Source of the DNA: Chloroflexota bacterium
Lineage (GTDB): Bacteria; Chloroflexota; Anaerolineae; UBA2200
Assembly (NCBI GenBank): GCA_014360905.1
Contig: JACIWW010000026.1
Location: 1-41,104 of the forward strand
Length of the DNA: 41,104 nt
Direction of reading: 5' to 3'
The translations under genes and the position numbers were made by a program. The notes under the pieces were generated by a model. The model searched no databases. It saw only the letters and a list, made by a program, of their open reading frames with translations, and was not told the DNA's origin. Positions 8,881 through 16,982 of this stretch are shown here, piece by piece. Positions within the stretch are counted from its first letter, which is position 1. Each line of letters opens with the position of its first letter.

Positions 8881-9822
8881 CTATGTCCACAGGAAAATCA
8901 ATCTAGCTTGTCGGTCATCGAGTCGGTGCAAACCAGATTCCTGGGCCAGGCGAACTGCTTCAGCGTACTCATCCGATGTGATGCGGCGGTTCAGTTCCGG
9001 ATATTCATGTGCTTTGTAGCAGGGGCGGTATTGATCCATGAGATTGAGATAGGTGTTCAGAGAAATTTCCTCGGCCAAAAAACGCACGATTTCCGCTGTT
9101 CCTGCTAATCCCCCAGGTAGCACCAGATGGCGTACCAGCAGACCACGCAAGGCGATGCCCCGCTCATCCAGATGCAGGTCTCCAACCTGCCGATGCATTT
9201 CGGCAACAGCAGCACGGTTGATAGCTGGATAGTCCTTGACCTTTGAAAGACGTTGTGCAGTGGCTTCATCGGAGTATTTCATATCAGGCATGTAGATATC
9301 GAACACACCATCCAGTAAGGCCAACGTTTTGAGCGAATCGTAACCACCTGTGTTATAGACTAATGGTACATGCAACCCAGCCTGAGCAGCAATTAGCACG
9401 CCTGCCAAAATCTGCGGCACGACATGCGTGGGTGAAACAAAGTTGATATTGTGGCACCCCATTTCCTGCAAGTGTAGCATCATTGCTGCCAATTGCTCTG
9501 GTTCGACTTCGCGGCCCTCGCCGAGTTGACTGATCTCATAGTTCTGGCAGTACTGGCATTTTAGATTGCACCAAGCGAAGAAAATGGTGCCAGAACCCCT
9601 CATTCCAACCAGGGGTGCCTCCTCGCCAAAGTGCGGGTTATAGCTGGAAACGAGAGCACGCTCTCCAGTGCGGCAAACAGCGCCTTTAGGGCTTTCCCGC
9701 CGGTTGATGCCGCACTCACGGGGGCAAATGTCACAGGCTTCCAAGCGACGATATGCCTCCATGACACGCTTTTTCAATTCTCCGCTGCGCAGTAGCCGCA
9801 GATAGGCAGGCTCGAAACCCAT
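8881..9822 (-). CDS. Radical SAM protein, PflX-like
   Basis: This 313-residue radical SAM enzyme resembles PflX / pyruvate-formate-lyase-activating-enzyme-like proteins (COG1313). The SAM-cluster motif is C85-C89-C92 (WCNLKCQYCQNY). An N-terminal cysteine set (C30, C33, C37, C50 in CDICPRECG and GAVC) is typical of this subgroup and may hold a further metal site. Later motifs fit the fold: NINFVSPTHVVPQI, YNTGGYDS, DIYMPDMKYSD. The ATG at 9822 is preferred over an upstream in-frame GTG (9843) because GGGAG lies six bases before it. The substrate of this group is not firmly established and no glycyl-radical enzyme lies in the window. Confidence 0.85.
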   Translation of the reverse strand: MGFEPAYLRLLRSGELKKRVMEAYRRLEACDICPRECGINRRESPKGAVCRTGERALVSSYNPHFGEEAPLVGMRGSGTIFFAWCNLKCQYCQNYEISQLGEGREVEPEQLAAMMLHLQEMGCHNINFVSPTHVVPQILAGVLIAAQAGLHVPLVYNTGGYDSLKTLALLDGVFDIYMPDMKYSDEATAQRLSKVKDYPAINRAAVAEMHRQVGDLHLDERGIALRGLLVRHLVLPGGLAGTAEIVRFLAEEISLNTYLNLMDQYRPCYKAHEYPELNRRITSDEYAEAVRLAQESGLHRLDDRQARLIFLWT

Positions 9823-9890
9823 GGCTAACTCCCGAACGAACACGAGTTGGCTATTTTATATCTGCTCGCGACCCACGCCTCCAATTGAGA

Positions 9891-10421
9891 TCACCAATTG
9901 ACCAGAACTTTTTGTCGTTGGTATTGTTTATCCCAATAATACACGATTTTATGGCGCTGACCGTATTCGTATAATTGCTTTGTTATCTCCACATCATGCT
10001 GACAGTAGTCAAGCACCTTGTCAATCAGACCTTGGCGATACCACCGTATGGCCTGCAATCCGTCGGCAGACTTCTGAACTCCCAGTGTAGCAGTCGCAAC
10101 GGATTGGAGTGAAGGGCGAAAGCCTAGCCGGTGCGCCAGGTGCTCCATCATATCCACAGTGGTCAACTCTGCGAAAGGCTCATTACTGTAAGCGCGAAGC
10201 ACCTCATAGTCAAACTCCAGGATGTTATAACCTACTACTAAGTCGGCGGATTTGAGCTCTTGGATGAGTTCTTGGACCTGGTCCTCCGTGTAACGATGAT
10301 AGGCAGCCAGCGCAGTGTTATAGGTTACTGCAGCAGCCATGCCTAGACTTCTTATGTTAGATCGTCCACCAACTTCGTCAATCGTGCGTTGTGTTTCGAG
10401 ATCAAAATAAACAATGTAAAT
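9891..10421 (-). CDS. DEDD-type 3'-5' exonuclease / RNase H-like protein, probable ATT start
   Basis: This 176-residue protein resembles DnaQ-like DEDD exonucleases of the kind related to PolB proofreading domains and YprB. Motif I is FDLET (D7, E9), motif II is GYNILEFD (D71), and motif III is YCQHD (Y139, D143), so all acidic residues are present. The first ATG of the frame (10340) would discard motif I. The frame stays open upstream to a TAA at 10425-10427, with no ATG, GTG or TTG in frame. A perfect GGAGGT (10428-10433) lies six bases before ATT at 10419-10421, giving the normal beginning MYIVYFDLETQR. An ATT start is therefore inferred; a mutated start codon or frame error are alternatives. 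Confidence 0.75.
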   Translation of the reverse strand: MYIVYFDLETQRTIDEVGGRSNIRSLGMAAAVTYNTALAAYHRYTEDQVQELIQELKSADLVVGYNILEFDYEVLRAYSNEPFAELTTVDMMEHLAHRLGFRPSLQSVATATLGVQKSADGLQAIRWYRQGLIDKVLDYCQHDVEITKQLYEYGQRHKIVYYWDKQYQRQKVLVNW

Positions 10422-10581
10422 TGGTTAACCTCCATAGATACGTACGCGTCAAAATGAAAGCAGGACATCTACCAAAAGGTATGATACGGGAATAGAGTAC
10501 AGGATGCAAATGTTACATGCTGTGTGTTGCATATCTTGTCTACAGAGGCTATATCTAGGCAAGCGGCAGGCCCAAAGAGGC

Positions 10582-11061
10582 TTAGCTCAGCTTCTTATAA
10601 AACACAATGAGGTCGTCGCCTGGACAATAGAAATCGGGGACTCGGGCGCTGCTCGTGTAGCCCATGCGCTTATAGAATCTGCGTGCGGGCCTGTACTGTG
10701 GCGTACTACTGGTCTCAAGGATCAAAAGCCGGGCGCCAGACGCCCGGAGATGCCTCTCTGTCCAATCAAGGAGTGCATGTCCGACTCCCTGCCGTTGGGC
10801 AGTTTTGTTAACCGCAATCCAGTAAAGGTCATAAGTACCCACCGTCAGTGGCGTGGGGCCAAAGCAGACATAGCCAAGGAGACAATCTGTTTGGTCATAA
10901 GCGCCCACGAAGGTATAGTCGCGCTGTCCGGATTTGTACAGATACACTTGTAAAAGTTCATCTATGCATGCCACTTCTTCCGGGGTGAATACCCCCACTT
11001 CTTGCGAAATGGCTAGGATGGCTTCACGATCTTGTTCTTCTACTAGACGAATAGTGAACAA
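10582..11061 (-). CDS. GNAT-family N-acetyltransferase
   Basis: A 159-residue GNAT. The acetyl-CoA-binding stretch is VNKTAQRQGVGHALLDW (motif A), followed by LILETSSTPQYRPARRFYKR (motif B region) and GYTSSARVPDFY. The start is taken as TTG at 11059-11061, which has GGAGG six bases upstream; another TTG six codons earlier lacks that site. The 5' end lies inside the 3' end of the ATP-grasp ligase gene in another frame (38-base overlap), so the pair is translationally coupled and probably acts in the same pathway, perhaps ligation and acetylation of a small amino-acid product. The substrate is unknown. Confidence 0.85.
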   Translation of the reverse strand: MFTIRLVEEQDREAILAISQEVGVFTPEEVACIDELLQVYLYKSGQRDYTFVGAYDQTDCLLGYVCFGPTPLTVGTYDLYWIAVNKTAQRQGVGHALLDWTERHLRASGARLLILETSSTPQYRPARRFYKRMGYTSSARVPDFYCPGDDLIVFYKKLS

Positions 11062-12256
11062 AGAGGTCCTCCATGACAAACGAAAGTATTTTCAGAATCA
11101 TGTGTGCATAATCAAAGCCCGCGGCAAGAGCGGCACGCGCAAAGCCAGCATCCGGTGCCAGCGAAGGGTTGGGATTCACTTCGAGTACATATACTTGTTC
11201 GTTGCGCACACGCATGTCTACACGTCCATATCCGCACCGTCCGCCTACGGCTTGCCATGCGAGCAGAGCCGTGTCTCGAATGCTTTGGGCTAATTCGTCC
11301 GATACGATAGCTGGGCAAATGACCGGGGTGTGCGTATACTCGAATGATGTTTCCTCCCATTTGGCGGCAAAGGAGACGATACGCTTTTCGGGACTGCCCA
11401 AAGCGCTCAGGTCCACTTCAGCCAGAGGCAGCACTTGAGGCGGATTGCCCCATATGGATATGTTGAACTCTCGACCATCAATGAATGTTTCTACCAGCAC
11501 GTGCTGATGGTAGCGCTGGATGAGGTAAGCCACTCTAGCCCGCAGGGCTGATAGATCGTTCACTACCGCATTCTCATCAATGCCAAGGCTGCTGTCCTCG
11601 GCCACGGGCTTGACGATGACAGGAAAGGTCAAGCCTTCTACACTGCTTGCCGATACTTCATCCGGATGGGCAAAGACACACCAAGGAGGAGTGAGCACTC
11701 CGTGCCGTTGTAAGGTACGCTTGGCCTCCGCCTTGTTCAGAGCGAGACCTAATGTGTGACCATCAGCGCCGGTGAAGCGATAACCTAGTTCCTGCAAAGT
11801 GAAAGCAGCACGAGCTTCTTCGTCCCAAAAGCGCTCGCCTTCTACCTCTGCGGGGCTATCCAGGCCCTCAAAGAGATTGAATACCACATAGTCATCAGGT
11901 GGATATGCAGCTAACTTCCTTTCGACATGATGGGCAACGGGGAGCAAATGAACTTCCAGTTGAGTGTGTTGTTGGAGCACTTTAGCAACCGCCTGGGCAG
12001 TGGCAATAGTTTCCAGGTCAGCCAGGATGTCTTTTGAGCTATCCTCGGGTAACTTGTCTGCCGCACTATACAGGATGACAATGCCTCGAGGCAGGCTTAG
12101 GGCACGAGCCGAGGGCGACGCAGGGTCCTGTATTAAGCCTGGTTCACCTGGTCCGTTTGATGAGGAGGGCACAAGAGCAGAAAGCTTCTTGCCAGGGTTC
12201 CCCTGCTCGAGGGGAGGCTCTGTTTCTATGCTCTGCGCTATCAAGGAGCACGCCAT
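11024..12256 (-). CDS. ATP-grasp ligase, D-alanine-D-alanine ligase-like
   Basis: A protein of up to 410 residues in the Ddl-like ATP-grasp family. It has FPVIVKPVAEDSSLGI (ATP-binding loop), VLVETFIDGREFNISIWG, and the metal-site stretch GRVDMRVRNEQVYVLEVNPN with final SLAPDAGF. True Ddl shows a different specificity region, so a related amino-acid ligase is safer than cell-wall Ddl itself. The first 55 residues are Pro/Ser-rich and unlike the family; the conserved part begins at GIVILYSAAD. The start at 12256 has only a weak ribosome site, so the N-terminus may be shorter. It overlaps the GNAT gene. It is divergent from the DUF4416 gene, with a palindromic motif between them. Confidence 0.8.
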   Translation of the reverse strand: MACSLIAQSIETEPPLEQGNPGKKLSALVPSSSNGPGEPGLIQDPASPSARALSLPRGIVILYSAADKLPEDSSKDILADLETIATAQAVAKVLQQHTQLEVHLLPVAHHVERKLAAYPPDDYVVFNLFEGLDSPAEVEGERFWDEEARAAFTLQELGYRFTGADGHTLGLALNKAEAKRTLQRHGVLTPPWCVFAHPDEVSASSVEGLTFPVIVKPVAEDSSLGIDENAVVNDLSALRARVAYLIQRYHQHVLVETFIDGREFNISIWGNPPQVLPLAEVDLSALGSPEKRIVSFAAKWEETSFEYTHTPVICPAIVSDELAQSIRDTALLAWQAVGGRCGYGRVDMRVRNEQVYVLEVNPNPSLAPDAGFARAALAAGFDYAHMILKILSFVMEDLFVHYSSSRRTRS

Positions 12257-12366
12257 GGCGGCTTCACAGGCCTTTCCTTTCGCATTTCGTGGACAAGTAT
12301 AATGGCCATGGCTGGTTAGATACTGTAGTATAGGTGTAAGAGGTGCATATTTTCGGTGAAATTTTG

Positions 12367-12380
12367 GTGCAAAAATGCAC
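12367..12380. promoter_or_regulatory. Candidate operator, GTGCA-AAAA-TGCAC
   Basis: A perfect 5-base inverted repeat with an AAAA centre lies between the ATP-grasp gene (-) and the DUF4416 gene (+), 27 bases upstream of the latter's -35. An almost identical motif lies beside the promoter of the GltD/MvhD-fusion gene at 16825-16838. The shared site suggests one regulator, but its identity is unknown. Confidence 0.4.
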
Positions 12381-12407
12381 TCGCTATTTCCTATCTATCA
12401 TTTATTG

Positions 12408-12436
12408 TTGACCTTCCGCTTCTTTCAACTTATAAT
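12408..12436 (+). promoter_or_regulatory. Near-consensus promoter of the DUF4416 gene
   Basis: TTGACC (12408-12413), a 17-base spacer, and TATAAT (12431-12436) match the vegetative sigma consensus at 11 of 12 positions. Transcription should begin near 12443, about 18 bases before the ATG. This supports the downstream ATG at 12461 over any start further upstream. Confidence 0.85.
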
Positions 12437-12460
12437 GGCAAACGTACAGGTGGGACAGAA

Positions 12461-12997
12461 ATGGGCAAGATCAAGGAACCGCCGCCAGTCAAATTGATTG
12501 CCAGTATATTTACTGCAGATGAGACTCTGCTGGCTGTAGCCAGAGGGGCTCTGGTCAACCGCTTTGGGCCTATTGACTACCAGAGCGAATTATTGCCCTT
12601 CAACCACACTTCCTACTACGCCCGCGAGTTTGGCGAAGGATTGGTGCGCCAGATCATCGCTTTCACCGAACTAATCCCGCCAGATCGATTGGCGGAGATC
12701 AAACGTATCACCAACGATCTGGAAATGACCTGGGTCGTGGATGGGCGACGCCGTGTGAATGTGGATCCTGGCTATGTCTCATTGGGCAAGCTCGTGCTGG
12801 CTACCACAAAAGACTACTCACATCGTATCTATCTGGGGCAGGGCATTTATGCGGAAGTAACCCTGCAGTACCGGCACGGTGCTTTCCAGGCCTGGGAGTG
12901 GACCTATCCAGATTATGCCAGCCAACGCTATATCCAGATTTTCACAGAGATTCGGCGCATCTATGCCGCACAATTGCGCCAAGCTAAGAGCTCATGA
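12461..12997 (+). CDS. DUF4416 family protein
   Basis: This 178-residue cytoplasmic protein resembles the DUF4416 family. The characteristic opening MGKIKEPPPVKLIASIFTAD is followed by LVNRFGPIDYQSELLPFNHT and a C-terminal AFQAWEWTYPDY stretch. The family has no known biochemical function. The start is set at 12461 because a near-consensus promoter lies just upstream and would leave the earlier ATG (12356) outside the transcript. An AGGTGG site lies about 9 bases before it. The gene is alone on its strand, ends in a hairpin shared with the metF 3' end, and is divergent from the ATP-grasp ligase. Confidence 0.8.
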   Translation: MGKIKEPPPVKLIASIFTADETLLAVARGALVNRFGPIDYQSELLPFNHTSYYAREFGEGLVRQIIAFTELIPPDRLAEIKRITNDLEMTWVVDGRRRVNVDPGYVSLGKLVLATTKDYSHRIYLGQGIYAEVTLQYRHGAFQAWEWTYPDYASQRYIQIFTEIRRIYAAQLRQAKSS

Positions 12998-13016
12998 AGC
13001 GTACAGAGTCGTTGGT

Positions 13017-13049
13017 TTGTAGGTCGTGGGGTTACGATCCTACAATTTT
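13017..13049 (+). terminator. Rho-independent terminator after the DUF4416 gene, overlapping the metF 3' end
   Basis: Arms TTGTAGG-TCGT (13017-13027) and ACG-A-TCCTACAA (13034-13045) form an 11-pair stem with one bulged A and a GGGGTT loop, followed by TTTT. It stops the plus-strand transcript. Its right arm contains the metF stop codon and the far side may also fold in the metF mRNA. Confidence 0.6.
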
Positions 13050-13963
13050 GGCCGTGGCAGCAGTCCCGCTAGCTCCAGAATCTGCGGCACAGCCTCTTCC
13101 CATTCGATGGCCATGACATGCACACCAGCGACGCCTGGAATTTCGCGTATCTCAGAGATGATGTCGGCACACTGCTTGATACCTTCTTGGCGCACTTGAT
13201 CCTTCGGCACGCCCTTCAGACGGGCTACAATCTCTTCAGGCACATCCATGCCAGGTACGCTGGTCTGCATATAGCGTGCCATACCAACGCTTTTGATAGG
13301 GCCTACCCCCGCTAAAATGTAGCACTTTTCATGCAAGCCCAGATCACAGACTCGTTTCATGAATTCTCTGAACTTGGCCACGTTGTAAATGAGCTGTGTC
13401 TGGATAAAGTCGGCTCCTGCTGCTATTTTCTTGGCCAATCGGTAGGGTCGGTATTCAAATGGATCGGCAAAGGGATTTTCTGCTGCGCCGATGAAGAAGC
13501 GGGGCTCGACATCCATTTCTTCACCGCAGGCGAACTTTTTCTCATCGCGCATGATTTTGACTAGGTGGATCAACTGTATGGAATCCAGATCGTACACTCC
13601 ACGCGCCGTGGGATGGTTGCCGAAGCGCTGATGGTCGCCCGTTAAGCAAAGCAGGTTCTTCACGCCATGGGCAGCAGCCCCCAACAAATCCGATTGAATC
13701 GCCAAACGGTTACGATCGCGGCAAGTCATTTGGATGGTAGGTTCCAGCCCCAATTGCAGGAGCATGATGCCTACCGCAATGCTCGACATGCGCACAATGG
13801 CCGTCTGGTTATCGGTAATGTTGACCGCATCCACATAACCCTTGAGCAAGCCGGCTTTGTGGCGGATCACTTCTGGGTTGGCACTCTTGGGAGGGCCTAA
13901 TTCACCCGTAGCGGCAAAGTAGCCGCTAGTGAGCACTTTCTCGAGATTGCTGCCAACTTTCAT
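13040..13963 (-). CDS. metF: Methylenetetrahydrofolate reductase
   Basis: A 307-residue FAD-dependent TIM-barrel MetF that reduces 5,10-methylene-THF to 5-methyl-THF. Recognisable elements are TGELGPPKSANPE at the start, DAVNITDNQ, IQMTCRDRNRLAIQSDLL, LLCLTGDHQ, and GADFIQTQLIYN with the family's Q-T-Q. It overlaps metV by four bases (ATGA) and follows a large flavoprotein with an MvhD domain, as in acetogens where MetF and MetV form a complex with Hdr/Mvh-like subunits. Electrons are therefore likely to arrive through partner proteins rather than directly from NADH, which is an inference from context. No methionine synthase is in the window. Confidence 0.93.
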   Translation of the reverse strand: MKVGSNLEKVLTSGYFAATGELGPPKSANPEVIRHKAGLLKGYVDAVNITDNQTAIVRMSSIAVGIMLLQLGLEPTIQMTCRDRNRLAIQSDLLGAAAHGVKNLLCLTGDHQRFGNHPTARGVYDLDSIQLIHLVKIMRDEKKFACGEEMDVEPRFFIGAAENPFADPFEYRPYRLAKKIAAGADFIQTQLIYNVAKFREFMKRVCDLGLHEKCYILAGVGPIKSVGMARYMQTSVPGMDVPEEIVARLKGVPKDQVRQEGIKQCADIISEIREIPGVAGVHVMAIEWEEAVPQILELAGLLPRPKL

Positions 13964-14628
13964 AGTTTCAGATCCTCCCTAACAATCTTGCGCGGGCCAC
14001 CGTCATAATCCTTCGACCAGTCCTTATACGGTATCAGGGTGGCCAGGCGGTCAAGTTGTCCCAATCGTGCTAGGCGATCATAGATGAGCTGCCAGGCGCA
14101 GTCAAGCTCTGAATTGACCTCGCACTTGCCATTCTGTGAACCACCACAGGGGCCATTGAGCAGATTCTTGGCACAGCGTGCGATGGGGCACACACCACCC
14201 GTTAGACCTAAGATGCAGTCACCACAGGCACGGCAACGTTCAACCAGGACACCATGCTCTACAGCCATGCCCAGGAAGGTGGTGTTCACACCGGGCAGGA
14301 TCACCTTATCGGGATAGCGCTCTGCCAGGGCTTGCACGCCAATGCCACAAGCGAGAGAAAGGACGGCATCGGCTTGCTGAATCTGGTCAGCGACGGCGTC
14401 AATAAACTCCCATTCGCATTGGCGCTGCACGGTTGCTTCGGCAAAGATCTTGTCCTGACCCTCCATGGCTGAAGCAATACGCAGACTGGAAGCCAGCAAT
14501 CCAACTTCTTTCTCGCCACCAGCGAAACTGATAGTAACGCATGTGCCGCAGCCGAGGATCAGGATCTTGTGGTACGAAGCAATCAATGCCTTGATCTCGG
14601 CGATGGGTTTTTGTTGTGCTTTGATCAT
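13960..14628 (-). CDS. metV: MetV, methylenetetrahydrofolate reductase C-terminal domain protein
   Basis: A 222-residue MetV-type protein (methylene-THF reductase C-terminal family). It has an N-terminal CGTC pair (C27, C30) and a later cysteine-rich region (CRACGDC, GVCPIARCAKNLLNGPCGG, GKCEVN) that likely binds an Fe-S cluster and zinc. In acetogens MetV partners MetF and links it to electron-donating subunits. It starts at 14628 with GAGAGG six bases upstream, one base after the upstream gene's stop. It overlaps metF by four bases, so the three genes form one tight operon. Confidence 0.88.
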   Translation of the reverse strand: MIKAQQKPIAEIKALIASYHKILILGCGTCVTISFAGGEKEVGLLASSLRIASAMEGQDKIFAEATVQRQCEWEFIDAVADQIQQADAVLSLACGIGVQALAERYPDKVILPGVNTTFLGMAVEHGVLVERCRACGDCILGLTGGVCPIARCAKNLLNGPCGGSQNGKCEVNSELDCAWQLIYDRLARLGQLDRLATLIPYKDWSKDYDGGPRKIVREDLKL

Positions 14629-14629
14629 A

Positions 14630-16723
14630 TTAGCCTCTCCTCACAGGGCTGGGCCCCAGTTCTTTGACCTTCGTTGCCAGCGTGTCGACAATGTCCACCA
14701 TGTTGGCGCATTGGGCTGGGGACATATGGAACATTTCCAACCGTGCGCTACCCAGGCCAATTTCGTCCAGCAATGCTTTCACATAGGCCACACGCTTTGC
14801 AGCATGTACATTGCCTTTGTCATTGTGGCATTCACCCTCCAGGCAGCCCGCCACAAACACTCCATCAGCGCCAAACTCGAAAGCTTTCACTAAGTACAAT
14901 GCATCCACTTTCCCCGTGCACAGCACGTCAATGATTTTGACGTTCGTGGGCAAGCTGGTTTTGACAATGTTAGCATCCTCACCCGCATAGGCGCAGTAAC
15001 GGCAGGCAAAGCCCACAATCGCTGGCGCACCATTGTACCTTGCACTATATACCGCATCGCGGATTTCTCTGATCATGTCTTCATCAGAATAGAGCTTCAT
15101 CGAAATAGCTTTTGCTGGGCACTCTGTTGCGCAGATGCCACAGGCCTGACACTGATCTACCGGCACATTGGCGGTGCCCCGTGCCAGTACAGGCACTTCG
15201 TAGGGACAGACGCGGACACAAGTGAGGCAGGCAATGCACTTGTTCTCCTCCACTCGCGCGCCTGCACCACAGGTAAGGCAGCGATGAGCAGCGCGTATGG
15301 CCTGCGTTTCGGTATAGCCTAGGTATACTTCATCAAAGGTAAATTTGCGCTGCCCAGCATCTAGTATGGGCATCCCTTCGCGCTTGAGGTGGCGGATATG
15401 CGAGATGGTCTTTTCCTGTAGATCGTTCAGTTTCTGTGGTTCAGGAGGTTGCACGGAAGCTGGATCAAGGCCACGGAGGTAGGCATCTATGGAGCGGGCG
15501 GCGCGATGGCCAGCAGCGATGGCATCAATGATGAAGCCCACGCCAGTGACTGCATCCCCACCAGCAAAGACGCCTGGTCTGGTAGTAGCCAAAGTGACTG
15601 GGTTGACCTGAATGGTGCGCCGTGGTGTCTGGGCAATGGAACCATCTTGCGGCAGAAAGCTGAGGTCAGGCCCTTGGCCAATCGCAAATATGACCAAGTC
15701 CGCAGGAAGGGCGTGTTCCGTTTCTGGGAATTCATCCATGTCTGGCGCACCAGTTGGCAAAAAGCCGCGGAAATTCACTTTCACGCAACGCACACCCTTG
15801 ACCTTGCCATTCTCGGCAACGATCTCCTTGAACGTGCGATCGTGGAACATCTGCACACCCTCTTCCAACGCTTCCTCGATTTCCCAGGGATGTGCCGGCT
15901 GTGTCGTGCAGCTTTCCAGGCAAGTCATAGAGACTTCGGCTGCGCCCAGGCGCAATGCAGTCCGTGCTACATCTATGGCTACATTGCCTCCACCCAGCAC
16001 CAATACATGGCGCCCACTGAGGTCAATTTTCTCGCCCAAAGCTACTCGCCGCAGAAACTCGGTATTCAACCAGACATCGGGTAGGTCCGCGTTGGGAATG
16101 CGTAGCTTGCGGCCGACATGTGATCCCACGGCGAGGAACACTGCCTTGTAGCCGTCTGAGAGCAAGGCGTCTATATCTGTAATGCGCTGGTTAGTGACAA
16201 ACTCAACGCCCAGCTCTTTGAGTGGTGCTACCTCAAGATCGATGGTCTCGCGCGGCAAGCGATACAGGGGAATGCCGTATTGCATCATGCCGCCAAGTTT
16301 TGGGTATGCTTCAAAGACGGTTACCTTGTAGCCCATGCGTGCCAGGTCATGGGCAGCAGTCAGGCCACCTGGACCTGAGCCTACGATCGCTACCTTTTCC
16401 TCCTTTGGCTCCGCGACAGTCAGCCCTGGTGCATGACCTTTGCTCAGGTCATGTTGCTCCGTAGCAAAGCGCTTCAACGCACAGATGGCGACAGGCTCGT
16501 CTACGTCACCGCGTCTGCATTCGGTCTCACATGGATGAGCGCATACCTTGCCACAAATGTAAGGCAAGGGATTAGGTTCGCGCGCCAACCGATAGGCCTC
16601 TTCAAAATCCCCGCGCGCGATGGCGTGGATATAGCCCCGTACGTCGGTGTGTGCTGGACAGGCAGCCTGGCATGGTGGAAGCGGTTCTACAAGCGAGATG
16701 GGTTGGTCGCTCTTGTTGCTCAT
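14630..16723 (-). CDS. GltD-like flavoprotein fused to two ferredoxin motifs and an MvhD domain
   Basis: A 697-residue three-part protein. Residues 1-90 form the Fe-S domain of glutamate-synthase-small-subunit-type proteins (C18, C22, C57, C61, C65, C69). Residues about 110-420 are the FAD and NAD(P) domains (GSGPGG 115-120, GGGNVAIDVA, GVFAGGDAVTG). Two [4Fe-4S] motifs follow at about 480-535 (CIACLTCVRVCP, CQACGICATECP). The last 130 residues are an MvhD-type [2Fe-2S] domain (GFACRYCAY, VLCTGKVD, VAGCLEGECH). MvhD normally joins hydrogenase or formate dehydrogenase to heterodisulfide reductase. Here it is fused to a NAD(P)-binding flavoprotein and placed ahead of metV-metF, so it probably feeds electrons to methylene-THF reductase, perhaps with flavin-based bifurcation. 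It is a cytoplasmic protein. Confidence 0.85.
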   Translation of the reverse strand: MSNKSDQPISLVEPLPPCQAACPAHTDVRGYIHAIARGDFEEAYRLAREPNPLPYICGKVCAHPCETECRRGDVDEPVAICALKRFATEQHDLSKGHAPGLTVAEPKEEKVAIVGSGPGGLTAAHDLARMGYKVTVFEAYPKLGGMMQYGIPLYRLPRETIDLEVAPLKELGVEFVTNQRITDIDALLSDGYKAVFLAVGSHVGRKLRIPNADLPDVWLNTEFLRRVALGEKIDLSGRHVLVLGGGNVAIDVARTALRLGAAEVSMTCLESCTTQPAHPWEIEEALEEGVQMFHDRTFKEIVAENGKVKGVRCVKVNFRGFLPTGAPDMDEFPETEHALPADLVIFAIGQGPDLSFLPQDGSIAQTPRRTIQVNPVTLATTRPGVFAGGDAVTGVGFIIDAIAAGHRAARSIDAYLRGLDPASVQPPEPQKLNDLQEKTISHIRHLKREGMPILDAGQRKFTFDEVYLGYTETQAIRAAHRCLTCGAGARVEENKCIACLTCVRVCPYEVPVLARGTANVPVDQCQACGICATECPAKAISMKLYSDEDMIREIRDAVYSARYNGAPAIVGFACRYCAYAGEDANIVKTSLPTNVKIIDVLCTGKVDALYLVKAFEFGADGVFVAGCLEGECHNDKGNVHAAKRVAYVKALLDEIGLGSARLEMFHMSPAQCANMVDIVDTLATKVKELGPSPVRRG

Positions 16724-16792
16724 ACTCGGCTATCCTTTCTATCTTGGGGCGATATGTTGATCTGGCTGCTTAAGCAGCGAACAGCCAACGAC

Positions 16793-16821
16793 ATTGTACA
16801 CAGCTTTGACTCCTTTGGCAA
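16793..16821 (-). promoter_or_regulatory. Promoter of the GltD/MvhD fusion-metV-metF operon
   Basis: On the minus strand TTGCCA (16816-16821), a 17-base spacer, and TACAAT (16793-16798) each match five of six consensus positions. Transcription would begin near 16786, leaving a leader of about 63 bases before the ATG at 16723. A GTGC/GCAC palindrome lies directly upstream of the -35. Confidence 0.65.
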
Positions 16822-16824
16822 ATA

Positions 16825-16838
16825 GTGCAAAAAAGCAC
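16825..16838. promoter_or_regulatory. Candidate regulatory palindrome, GTGC-AAAAAA-GCAC
   Basis: A 4-base inverted repeat around six A residues lies three bases upstream of the -35 of the metF operon promoter, and is flanked on both sides by AAATAG. This position suits an activator. It differs by one base from the palindrome at 12367-12380. Confidence 0.4.
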
Positions 16839-16982
16839 AAATAGCAAAAATTGAAAGGAAAGCGGTCGTGCCTGGGGAATCCGGTGATAATAGGTCTGGA
16901 AAGGGGCAGTATTCATAGGCACCTATCTATATTTAAAGAGGAGCCTCGCAGTTCACAGCTCACTGTGTTATGCCTGGTTCCA

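Noticed and set aside
15449-16151. Long open frames of 211 and 179 codons on the plus strand opposite the GltD/MvhD fusion
   Set aside because: They are antisense shadows of a gene with clear Fe-S and FAD motifs. Their translations have no family features or good ribosome sites.
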